DNA from: Haematococcus lacustris
Lineage: Eukaryota; Chlorophyta; Chlorophyceae; Chlamydomonadales; Haematococcaceae
DNA: 64,000 nt
Assembly: GCA_030144725.1 (NCBI GenBank)
Contig: JASKMD010000030.1
Coordinates: forward strand, 2,952,747 to 3,016,746
Direction of reading: 5' to 3'
The translations under genes were made by a program, and so were the position numbers. This document shows, piece after piece, positions 11,570 to 21,341 of this stretch. Numbering within the stretch: the stretch's first letter is position 1; every line of letters begins with the position of its first letter. The notes under the pieces were generated by a model. It had not been told where the DNA came from, searched no databases, and saw only the letters and a list, made by a program, of their open reading frames with translations.

Positions 11570-14316
11570 ATGTCACCGCGGCAGCCGATCCTGTTGGTGG
11601 ATGTGAACGCCTACCTGCCCCCCGCGGAGTACAAGGTCAAATGGGAGCTAGGACAAAGGCTGCACCGGGAGAACGACATCTACACAGAGGATGAAATCAG
11701 GTTTCAGGAGAGGTATGGCACAGCAGCAGCAGCAGCAGCAGCAGCAGCAAAGACTACTACACGCACAGCAGCCACTACCACCAGCAAGCACTGTTGTCAT
11801 GGGCTAGTGAAGTTGATGGGGCTGTTGGCCTGATGCGTGTGTCATGCTGCCTGGTTCAGTGTTTTCAGCTTTGGGGGCCTGCTGGTGCCAGCTGGCCGCT
11901 GCTTCTGCCCTGCGCAGGGTGTTTGAGCGCAGTGGGCTGCACCCCGAGCGCACCTACCTGCCTCCCTCCCTGAACCCTCGCTTTGTGGGCGTGCAGCCCA
12001 AGACAGGCAAGCCCAAACCCCGTGGTCACCTTCAGCAGGGCAGGGCCCTCACCACTGAGCACTATCAGCCGCTGGCCATCCCCCAGCAGGCGCGCCCCTA
12101 CCCAGCATGCACTGCCATGGTGTGCAGGGTCAGTGGCCTGGTGTGTGCTGGTGCGCAGGGCTGGTTGAGGCTGCCACTGAGGCGCAGCTGGTGCTGTGCG
12201 GCGCCCTGGAGGGCCTGCTGGCCAAGACTGGGCTGGCCCCTGCCGACATCGACATCCTGGTCACCACCTGCTCCATCTACTGCCCCACACCCAGCCTGGC
12301 CTCCATGCTCATCAACCACTTCAAGATGCGGCCGGGCATCCAGTCCTACCACCTGGGGGGCATGGGCTGCGCCAATGGGGTGGTGGGCGTGAACCTTGTC
12401 AGGGACCTGCTGCAGGTGAGGGGGATGGCCAGGACTCAGTGGCTCTGGCTGCGCCACCCCATAAGCACGGCATAAGCACAGCAGCTTCAGCCTGTGAGCC
12501 ATGTCCATGTTCAGCACTGGAGGGTACCTGCATGGGTCTTGGCCGGGCATGACGAACCCTAGCCCACCTCTCTGCTGCTGCTGCTGCTGTCGCCAGGCTC
12601 GGCCCAACAGCAACGCCGTGTTCCTGACCACTGAGGTCACCACCCCGGCCTTCTATCCCGGCCATGACAAGCACCGCCTGGTCACCAACCTGCTGTTCCG
12701 CATGGGCGGCGCTGCCATGCTCATGTCCAACAAGTCTGCTGCATGGGCTGGGCGAGCTAAATACCAGCTGGCCTTCAACCACCGAGTGCATATTGGGTCG
12801 TCTGATGAGGCGTACACGTGAGCAGCAGGGGTGGCTGGTCAGCAGTTAGGGCATGGTGCTGCACTGTGCCCTGCACCAGGCTGTGGCATTATCTTGGTCA
12901 CTGCCTGCATGTGTGGCCTGCATGCAGGGCCATCCACTATGGGCCAGACGACAAGGGCATCAATGGCGTGTACTTGGTGAGCAGCCAGCCCCTCATCCTC
13001 CTCCCCAGTGGCCGGGTCTGCTGGACGTGCCAGCTGCTCATGCTGTGTTAGCCCAGCTCCTTCCCAGGCTCAGCCCACCCTGCCCCGCTGCCGCCTGGAC
13101 TGCAGGGCAAGAATGTGGTGACGGAGGCGTCCCGGGCGCTGACCAAGGTGATGTGGGCTGTGGGGCCGCATGTGCTGACCCCGCGCCAGAAGGCCGAGTT
13201 TGCGGCCAACTGGGTGCGGCGCAAGCTGCTGGGCGCGCAGTCCGTGACGCCCTACCAGCCCCGCTTCAATGGAGCAGTCTCACACTTCCTGCTGCATGCA
13301 GGTGGGCTGGGTAGGGCAGGGCAAGGCAGAGCAGGGCAGGAGGGCAGCTGCTGCATGAGGTGATGGTGTCAATAGGGGTCACCAACAGGCAGTGTGGTGA
13401 CAGACTGCCACTGAATGCAGCTTCCTTTTGAACCAGGTGCATGCCTACACGGCCTGGCACCCCTGCTGCCTGTCCACCAACGTGCCCTGCCGTCACCACC
13501 TGCTTCACAGCTGCCCCTCACCTGCCCCTGGCCCCTGCGCTGTGCCCCTTCCCTCCTGACCAGGAGGTGCCAAGGTGCTTGACGGGCTGGGCAAGGCGCT
13601 GCAGCTGGACGAGCACGACCTGGAGCCGTCCCGAGCCGTGCTGCGTGACTACGGCAACGTGTCCTCCAGCACCACCTGGTACACGCTGAGCTATGTGGAG
13701 ACAGTGCGCGGGGTCAAGAAGGGCGACAAGGTCATGCAGGTCGGCGTGGGCTCAGGCATCAAATGCGGCGTCAACGTGTGGAAGGTGGGTGACACCACAG
13801 GCCAGCTGCAGCCAGGGCCGCTGGGGCAGGGCAGGGAATCAGGCCTTGCTGCAGCAGGGCCGCTGGGGCATGGGCGTGCCAGGGAGAGGGAGGCTCAGCA
13901 TGGGCTGCTGCATAGCTGGGAGTGGGCTGGTGCACATGTGTGTGTGCCTGCCTCTTCGTGCCTATGGCTGCACCTGGCTGTGGCTGCAGGCGCTGCGGGA
14001 CGTGAAGGACGTGCATGAGGTGTGGGAGACGTATGTGCCCCCAGAGCAGGCAGCAGCGGCACGGGCGGCTCGGGCCCGCCCCGTACTCCATGTGGATGGG
14101 GCGCATGCGGGCCGCCACCTGGCCATGCGTGCGCTGTTCATGGTGCTCATGCTGGCGCTGCTGCTGGCACTGCACACGCTGCTGGCACTGGAGGGGGGTC
14201 AGTGGGAAGCCAAGGCTGCGGGGCTGGCGCACACACTGTGGGGCGGGGCACAGGGATGGCTGACCAGCCCAGCTGCTGCCCAGCAGCTGCCTGGCGCCAC
14301 AGTGCAGGAGCTGTGA
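11570..14316 (+). CDS. KCS: 3-ketoacyl-CoA synthase (KCS), copy B
   Basis: Divergent twin of copy A. Exons: 11570-11712, 11918-12006, 12159-12415, 12597-12817, 12928-12976, 13106-13301, 13564-13784, 13990-14316 (1503 nt, 500 aa). Triad Cys148, His317, Asn350 as in A. Residues after AEYK read VKWELGQ against LDWNHGQ in A; nearly all the rest is identical. The donor of intron 2 is GC (GCAAGC), at the same codon where copies C and D have GT. Intron 1 carries a (CAG)n tract. The C-terminal hydrophobic helix (about 438-459) follows a basic stretch, and no N-terminal helix is present. No frameshift or stop, so both A and B look functional. FAE1_CUT1_RppA followed by an ACP-synthase-III C-terminal domain is the expected domain order. 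Confidence 0.93.
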
Positions 14317-14456
14317 GGGGCCTCTGCCGTTTGTTGGGGTGCTGAGTGACGGGCCCAACCACTGTGCCCTGACCGTATACAGCAACCTGCACTGAGCATC
14401 CTACAAGCTTGGGTTCGATCGTGATAGGCCGCCTTGGGGGGCAGTACACGAGCTTG
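11652..14456 (+). repeat. Inverted duplication, arm B (partner 3105-5902)
   Basis: See arm A. Introns are as conserved as exons, which argues for a recent duplication or recent gene conversion rather than selection on protein alone. Confidence 0.9.
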
Positions 14457-14991
14457 CATTCTCACTGTCATTCAGTCATCCTTGACATGGTGATGGTGTT
14501 ATGGAGGAAGGGCCTGCCTGCTACTAGCAGCGTGCTTTTGATCCGTTGGAAGCCGACCCTTGACGTCCATTGCTTCACCAAGTTTTGTGTTGCGTTGCAC
14601 ATTGTATAGTGTTGGGTGTCACAGTGCGTGCTGTGCAGCTGCACATGTCAACCTGGGCACTGGTTGTTGCTGAGACAAAGAATAAGAAATGAGGAATGCC
14701 TACCTACATGGAACAAAGTGGACATTGTGCGTGTTGGTCTTGCACTTTGCATGCTTTGATGGCAGCCACTGACTTCAACCAGGCTGGTTGGCACTAAGGA
14801 TCCTTCGGTTTTGTAAATAAGGGACAGACATGGACTTGAAAAAAGGTGAATGCAGGTCATGGTTACACGACTTGCTTAACTACTAGAAGCGAATACTAGA
14901 AGCGAGGATTGTAACACGAGAGCTGTGCGTGATCTGATAGTTCCTACCCTGGACACACCCTCTTCCTCTTCGCCTGCTGGGTGGAACTTAA
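14317..14991. other. Intergenic with a repeat fragment
   Basis: The first 140 bases are still duplicated from the KCS A 3' flank. 14676-14805 matches 46690-46820 (see below). The last 150 bases precede NECAP; ACTAGAAGCGA is duplicated in tandem at about 14882-14904. No gene. Confidence 0.45.
14676..14805 (+). repeat. Fragment of a dispersed coding-like repeat (partner 46690-46820)
   Basis: The plus-strand frame PTYMEQSGHCACWSCTLHAL corresponds to the minus-strand frame AYLHGKGEQTACWSFTLHAV at 46.7-46.8 kb. Amino-acid similarity exceeds that expected for non-coding DNA, so both probably derive from a transposon gene. Family not identified. Confidence 0.5.
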
Positions 14992-17900
14992 ATGGACGAT
15001 AGCTGTGAGCAGACACTGCACGTCTGTCGGGAGGTCCAAGTTTTTACGATACCCCCGCGAGGCCCGAGCGGTCACGTCTCCGGGGAGTGGGCGGTTGCAG
15101 CGCGGGTGTTCTCGGGCAGGCTCAAGGTGGTCTCGAAGGGTAATGCTCTATCCATAAGGCTGGAGGACCCTTTCAGGTGCGCTTTGTCTCATCTGTGACA
15201 TGTCATGAACCAGACTGGCAGCTACTACATGTCACGCACCTGGTTGGCAGCCACTACTCCCCTCCCCTCCCCTCCCTCTCCTTTCACGGGCACCTTTGAT
15301 GCTGCCTGCCTGGTTGCAGTGATGAGTTGTTTGCCATGTGCCCCATCGCGCATGGCCAGCGCAACATCTGCGTGGAGCCAGCAATAGACAGCAAGCGGAA
15401 CTTTGTGCTCAGGGTGGAAGAGTGAGCTGCAGCAGCCCACAGTAAGCCCACACATGCACATCATCAGCATCTTTGCCCTCAACCTAGAGCCTTCATTGCA
15501 GTGGAACACTAAGTGTGGACCACTACAAAACGGCGTTCTGTCTGTGTGGAGTTCCCATGCACATGGCATACACATGGCAAAGACATGGCATACATGGTCA
15601 TGGTCGCCTACCACCTACACTATTGCCTGACCCAGAGGGCTATTGTGTAGAGTTGGCATGACAAACATGCACTAAGCGTAACCGAATGACAGCTCAAGAG
15701 GGGGCCACACACGACTGTGCCGTAGCGGGCTGCTGCTGGGCCTTGGGTGGCTTGTCTCGCACCCGCTTGGACTCCAGGCCTGGGTACTTTCTTGCCCTTG
15801 GCTGGCAGAGCTCCCTGGTCTGGCCAGTAGCACAGCTCCAGTGGGTGCCACCTGCTCTCCCCAATGCGCTGCACCTCCTTTCCGCCTTTCCGCCTAGCCA
15901 CAACCATCATCAGCGGCACATCATCAGCGGCTGGCCCATGAGGGTGTGTGGAGGTGGTCGCTCAGTGCCTGACTCGCACCAGGCTTCACCCGAGGCATGT
16001 TGCATGCCAGCCCAACCACCAGGATGATATTAGGCACCCCACATACAAGTGTGTGCTGCACGTGTCAGACACCTACCCTGCCTATCCCTGCCTGCCTACC
16101 TCCACCCTCCCTACCTCCACTGCCTGACCAGCTGCCTCAGCTTCCACCAAGCTTCCTGCCTTCCACCACTAACACATTCACCCCTGGATCAACCACCAGC
16201 GCCCTCCAGCACCAGCCTCTCTTCTGCATCTGAAGCAGACCAGGCAAAGCAGCCAGTCCATCAGAGGATCCACAGTGGCCAGGCTCTGCACTACCAGACT
16301 AATGCGATTGCCTTTGGTTGCAGTCCGGCCAGCAAGCGACATGCTTTCTTGGGCATGAGCTTTCAAGAGCGAGAGCCTGCCTTTGACTTCATCAGTGCGC
16401 TGGTGAGCCAGCCTCAACATCCACTGTGTCCACAAGGCTGCCCTTCAAGCTGCACGAGCCACCCTGATGTGACGCCGCCTGACCCTCTAAAGGGGCGACA
16501 ATCCAGTTTGGCATAACAAACATGCATACAAAAAGTAACCCCATCCTAACTGTGCATCCCAGGGCCTGTGTGCTCTTTACCCTTGGCAGGCACCACTGTA
16601 ACAGTCTTGCTTGGCTTCCTGTCAGCCTCTTGACTCTTTGACCTTGGCTGGCAGCTATCACTGCCAACACAGCTCCCCCGGGCACCACTGGGCACCATCA
16701 ACATGCTGCATGTGCAGCGCTGCATTGCAGTCCCTGTCTACCCACCTGCCTGGCTGTGGTGCTGGCTTGGCTTGGCCCTTGCTTTTGTCCTTGCCCCTGG
16801 CTGGGGCTCCCTCGCACAGCTGAGCCCACCCTGATGGTGCGGTGCTCATCCACCAAGTCAGGCAGCCTGTCTGGCTCCTTGGCCTCCTTGTGGCTGTGTG
16901 GGCAGCCATGCATGAGGTGTTGGGACACAACGAGAGGAAGAGTGATGGTGCTGGCATGTGCAGTTGGGTGAAGACTGTGCATCCAAGGCCCAGCAGCAGC
17001 AGCAATCTGCTGAGGCACAGTAGTGGTGCCTTGCATCAAGCTGTCATCAGCTTACACCAGTGCATGTTTGTCATATCGACTCTAGGCTATAACCCTGTCG
17101 CAGGGGTCAGGCAACAGTGTAGGTGGAAGGCGCATGTTGCCAGCTGGGCAGATGAGGGAGGTGCTGACATGTGCAGTACCAGGCAGCCAGTTTGATGTTA
17201 GTGAAGTCAACTGGTGCTTGAGGTGTCTGCACAAAGCATGGGTGGTGCATGGACTACCACTCCTGGCATGGCACCGGCATGGGCATGGCACCTGTGCCTT
17301 AACAATGTAGTGGATGCTGAGTATTTTGATGTGTGAGGCCACTATCTTAGCACTGCTATGGGGCTGGTCGATGGCTGGCTGGCTGGTGTACAGCTGGCTG
17401 CTCGCTGGTGAGCTTGCTGCTAGGGGCCATGCAAGGTGCATGCAAGGTTCCCGGGATGTGAGGGTGTGGGGGGCATGCAGGTCCACTCAGGGTTGCAGCT
17501 GCCCTGCCGCCGCCCATGTGTGCAGATCAAACACGAGTCATGTGTGGAGCGGGGCCTGGCAGCCCAGGCCCTTCAGGGAGGGGCTGTGAGCAGCCACCCC
17601 ACTGGGTCAGGGCCAGGAGCAGCGCAGCGAGCGGCCGCTGCCGCTGAAGTTGCAGTCCTGTACGCTCCCCAAGCCCAGCAGCTGGCGCTGAAGGCTGGGC
17701 AGACGATTCACGTCAATCTGCGGCGCCCGGTCGGGGCCCTTTCAGGAGTCACCTCAGCCAGCAGCAGCAGCAGCAGTGGGGGCCTGGGCAGGCAGGCAGG
17801 GCCCCAGGTCTCCAGTGCGCCCCAGCTGGCCGCCACACCCACCCCAGGAGGCGGCCTGCGTCTCGCCCCGCCGCCAGTGGACCTGCTAGGGGTGCGTGTC

Positions 17901-18334
17901 ACTGCCTGCCACTGCTCCACCCTGTCTGCCAGGTGAAGTTTAGGTCAAATCTAGTCACACTACATCCACACTCGGTGCTGAGCACTGCGTGCTGGTGAAA
18001 GCATCTCTCTATGCGCAGGGTCCTGGGGCTCACGTTCCTGTCGCACTCCTGCCACATGCATGAGCTAATGATGTGGTTGTGCTGCATGCTCACGCAGGGG
18101 CGCGAAATGCCCGGGCACAAGCTGGCGCAGGCTCCGGCAGCCAGCTGGCCAGTGGCGACCCCCGCGCCCAACCCGACCTTGGCTGCGGCCTCTGCCGGGG
18201 TTTCAAAGCCGGCCGCCCCCGCTTTCGACATCTTTGCGGACTTGCAACAGCCCGCGGCGCTGCTTCAACCCCGTGGAGCGGCTGCATCGCAACCCGCAGC
18301 TTCTCAGGAAACCGGCTGGGCCACCTTTGACTGA
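14992..18334 (+). CDS. NECAP: NECAP-type adaptin-ear-binding coat-associated protein
   Basis: Clathrin-mediated endocytosis cofactor that binds the AP-2 complex. Five exons: 14992-15176, 15320-15421, 16324-16402, 17526-17891, 18098-18334 (969 nt, 322 aa, phases consistent). The N-terminal PH-like (DUF1681) domain is clear: EVQVFTIPP, GEWAVAARVFSGRLKVVSKG, SDELFAMCPI, NFVLRVED, HAFLGMSFQEREPAFDFISAL, then LALKAGQTIHVNL. The C terminus is low-complexity Ala/Pro, with PAFDIFADL and a terminal WATF followed by Asp, matching the WxxF-acidic motif by which NECAPs bind AP-2. Introns 2 and 3 (902 and 1123 bp) are long because they hold antisense Fanzor-family relics. Start chosen as the first ATG in frame before the conserved beta strand. 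Confidence 0.92.
15456..15468 (+). repeat. 13-bp direct repeat flanking Fanzor relic R1 (left copy)
   Basis: GCACATCATCAGC, repeated exactly at 15916-15928. It begins immediately where homology between R1 and R7 stops, so it looks like a target-site duplication. Confidence 0.65.
15469..15915 (-). mobile_element. Fanzor-family relic R1, 5'-truncated, in NECAP intron 2
   Basis: The minus strand reads VQRIGESRWHPLELCYWPDQ, the segment after RuvC-III in this family, from about 15873. A frameshift in AAGAAAGTACCC then shifts the tail (YPGLESKRVRDKPPKAQQQ appears in the next frame). From 15695 down to 15469 it carries the 3' block shared with R7 (55903-56134), ending at the 13-bp direct repeat. 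About 42 bp between the upstream repeat and the first homologous base cannot be aligned. All catalytic motifs are missing, so it is a dead 3' end only, antisense to its host gene. Confidence 0.75.
15916..15928 (+). repeat. 13-bp direct repeat flanking Fanzor relic R1 (right copy)
   Basis: GCACATCATCAGC, identical to 15456-15468. Confidence 0.65.
16455..16880 (-). pseudogene. Fanzor-family relic R2 in NECAP intron 3
   Basis: The minus strand reads DLVDEHRTIRVGSAV (RuvC-II region) and, in another frame, GRWVDRDCNAALHMQHV (RuvC-III region), so at least one frameshift is present. The 3' block follows at about 16545-16465 with the GCATG...ATGC and CCCTTTAGAGGG hairpins. Antisense to NECAP. The N-terminal half and RuvC-I are absent. 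Confidence 0.7.
16981..17140 (+). pseudogene. Fanzor-family 3' fragment R3 in NECAP intron 3
   Basis: The plus strand reads PKAQQQQQSAEAQ then stop, the C-terminal tail seen in R9. It is followed at 17038-17140 by the shared 3' block with hairpin CCCTGTCGCAGGG and the GGGTCAGGCAA box. Opposite orientation to R2. Confidence 0.65.
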
Positions 18335-19008
18335 CACATAAGAGGAAATTTGAAGCGACGGCCTAGCTTAGCGCTTGGCTGGTTTGCGGAGGCTCTGTGA
18401 ACATTATGCAAGTTGCCTGGGGCTGGGGGCAGAGAATTTGTGACTTCCGGTTGCCCAGTTTGTAGTGATTTGTACACCGCATTGCATGTGCACGTAGGGA
18501 GGCCACTCCCTTGCTGGCTGACGAGGTCTGCAGTGCCGGTCAAACGCATCAGCCATTCGGTTGCTTGGGTTCTAGGGCCTTGGGACTCGCTACAATGAAA
18601 TCCATGGCTGCATGCACTAACACGTGACGCTATTAATGTAGCAAAAGGGTCATGTTTGACCAAGTTTGACATGGCCGGGCTCGGCAATACTCCCAGCACA
18701 TTAGCTGAGGCGGTGTCAGTGATTGCTCAAGCACTTCCCTGTCGCCCAAGTTGGGGCAATATGCGCTGGTAGCGAGCTGTCTCTGCTACTAGGCTGGGCA
18801 CAGGGCACCTCCGAAGGGCACCTCCACAGGGCACTGTCCCTGCCTGCATGCCTGGCTGTCCCTGCAGGGACCTCACAGTGCAGCAGAGGAAGTTGAAGAT
18901 CAGCCACCTCCCCAAGTAAGGCTGTCTTGCAGGGGCCTGGCAGCAGCCCTGCCCAGCTGCGGTGGCACACAGCTTGCCTTGAGGTTGGGTCAAGGCGCCA
19001 GGCTGTGG
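18335..19008. other. Intergenic between convergent NECAP and the YchJ-like gene
   Basis: 3' flanks of two convergent genes. No gene, RNA or repeat recognised. Confidence 0.5.
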
Positions 19009-20686
19009 TCACAGCTTGAGGCTGGGGAGGGACAGGGTGCCAAAGGGGGTCAGGCCTGGCTGGATCATCTCTGCGCAGAGGATGGGCGGGAACATTGTAG
19101 GGACTCAGTACAGCAGCAGCCAGGGAGGGCTCTAGGTAAGGTTCACTAGGCCACACCCCTCCCCTGACCCTGACCCTGCCTCTTGTCAGGGCTGGCTGCC
19201 AGCAGCCCAGCCACACGGCAGCAGGCCAGCCAGCCGCCACCAAGCCAGCCAGAAGCCAGCAGGGCAGTCAACCGCCAGCAGGCCAGCCAGACAGCAGCAG
19301 GCCAGCCCACCGCCAGCCTCCCACCTGAGCCCATGTACTGCCAGGCCTGAGTCTTGGGCTCCCGCACAAAGTGAGCCCGCTCTGACCTGGACTGCCTGCC
19401 CTTGGCCTTGTCCACGTTGTCAGTGTACTGGGCACTGCAGGGCAGCCGCACAGCCAGGGAGCACGCTGCTGGCCGCACTGCTGGTGTGCAGGCCAGCAGT
19501 GCCAGCAGAACTGCCAGCGGGTGGGGCTGTGGGGGTGGGGCACTGCTGCTCCCAGGTGCTGCTAGCCACATGGTACAGGGATAGGGGGCATCACGGATGA
19601 GATCACCAGTAGCAGGGCAGGTTGGGTGGTGTGGGGGGTGCCAAGGAGGGTGCTGCAGTGACACCTGCTGCTGCTGCTGCTTACGTGAACTTGATGAAGG
19701 CCTCGTTGGGGTTCTGGCTCTTCTCCAGCTCTGTGATTTCCAGCCCATGCCACTCTGCCCGCTTCATGGTGGCTTTCACGCTCTGCACGCAGCAGGATCA
19801 CAGCCGGGTAATGCATGTCCACCGGGGTTGACCACTGCCATCAGCCTGCTGGCAGTACACTGGGTGTGTACCATCATGACACCAGACACAGGCCATGGGT
19901 CGGATTGCGATGATGATGAAATAGTGTTTTGCCATCACCATGTGCGTCGCTCACACTTGCTTTCGCACGTGGCCACGCGCCACGCTTTACACGCCATGTG
20001 AATACGCCACCATGTGGTCACACTACTATATGGTCACACACCTGGATGTAGACACTTCTGGAGCCAGTGAACTCGGCGCTTTCCATGGATGTCGTGTCAG
20101 CGATGTATTCCGCGTTCTTGATGGCATAGGCCGTGTAGCGTGAGCGCAGCAGCTGCTCCGCCGTCACCGGGGTCAGGAGGCCAGCATGGTACTGCCCACA
20201 GCAGGTCTGCAGCGCCGCCATCACCAGCAGCCTCACCACCACCAGCCTCATCATCACCAGCCTCACAACCAGCCTCCTCCCCTACCAGCTGCCTAGCCAG
20301 AACCATCCCCAACAACACCAGCCACCAGCCAGCACCAGCCAACAGTCAGTGCCAGCCACCACCAGCTGCCTAGCCATGACCATCCTTATCACCACTGGCC
20401 ATGAACACCATCCCTATCGGCACAAGTACAGCCATGGCTGCCATCCCAACCACCCACAATAGCTGGGAGCAGGGCTGGTCTTGTGCTGCTGTGCAGCTGG
20501 CCAAACAGCAGCCAACAGGCGCATAATGAGATAACATGGCTGAAGGTGCATGCTCATGCGTCTCACCCCATACGTCGCGCGAGAACCGCACAAGCAGACT
20601 GACTCAGGATCTAATACCTGCCGTGGTTGAGGCTTGGGTGGCCCGAACCCCTTGGCACTGGGCGCACCCTTTGCCCCTGCAGACAT
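19009..20686 (-). CDS. YchJ-like (SEC-C motif, NTF2-like) protein
   Basis: Five exons: 20686-20567, 20206-20042, 19782-19685, 19434-19325, 19070-19009 (555 nt, 184 aa, phases consistent). The N terminus has the metal-binding SEC-C pattern CLCGS...CC (VCLCGSRATYG then TCCGQYHAG). The YchJ signature follows: TAEQLLRSRYTAYAIKNAEYIADT, then WHGLEITELEKSQNPNEAFIKF and RSERAHFVREPKTQAWQYMGSE. The bacterial YchJ family (UPF0225) and its plant homologues have this order and a length of about 150-200 aa. The biochemical role of the family is not established and I do not assign one. The short last exon was found by splice phase plus the expected Y-x-G-[DS]-E ending. No obvious plastid signal. Confidence 0.85.
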
Positions 20687-21051
20687 ACATAGCAGTATCT
20701 GTCACTTGCCAGTCATGCCAAGGAGCAGCTGCAGCAAGGGGAGCTGGCCACTCCCTGCCCTCCTGTGTGGACAGTATTGCTGACGCCAAGGAGTCCACTC
20801 ATGGGCATGTCGGCTGCCGGCTTGGCGATTGGGTTAGCAGGGCCGGGTAGCCCGCTCACCTCCTTTAGCCGCGGCATTCGCCACGACTGGTTTGCAGTGC
20901 GGTCCGCCATCGCTCAAATGGGTCCCGTGTGGACAGTAAACTGGGTCCGCGAGGATAGGGCGGGAGACCAAGCGATGCTTACTATCGCGCACGCTTACTG
21001 ACCGCGGTCCCACTGAGGATAACATGACAATAGGTCAAGAACTAGTGCGAG
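20687..21051. other. Intergenic, nothing recognised
   Basis: Short spacer between the YchJ-like gene start and the Fanzor element. GTGTGGACAGTA occurs twice (20765-20776 and 20928-20939). No gene. Confidence 0.4.
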
Positions 21052-21064
21052 GAGATGTTGGCAA
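21052..21064 (+). repeat. 13-bp direct repeat at the 3' end of the Fanzor element
   Basis: GAGATGTTGGCAA, repeated exactly at 24425-24437; candidate target-site duplication. Confidence 0.75.
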
Positions 21065-21341
21065 GTTTTAATCCCTACAGCCCTCATGCAACACCAATGC
21101 ACCACCATGAGTTGTAATCAAACACAGGCTGCGAGATCGCTGTTGTAAAGGCTACTGACAGTGTGCCTAATGCCCACTTCAGCTCAGCCTTCTGGTGTGT
21201 GTGCCTCCAGGCTACTACTAGCAAGAGCTCTACCCTACTCTATAGCTCTTACTCACACACATCCCCTTCGTGAGGGGTTTGGTATCTTGTTTTCTTGAAT
21301 TGCCTTGCTGTAGCTGGCTATTGCCGCCACTTGCGCCGCCA
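21065..21341 (-). ncRNA. Candidate Fanzor guide-RNA (fRNA/omegaRNA) region
   Basis: In TnpB and Fanzor systems the guide RNA is encoded at and beyond the 3' end of the nuclease gene up to the element's right end. Here 277 bp follow the stop, with a hairpin CCCCTCACGAAGGGG about 55 bp downstream (near 21261-21275 on the minus strand). Relatives carry comparable hairpins in their own 3' blocks. No transcript evidence exists, so this is positional inference. Confidence 0.35.
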
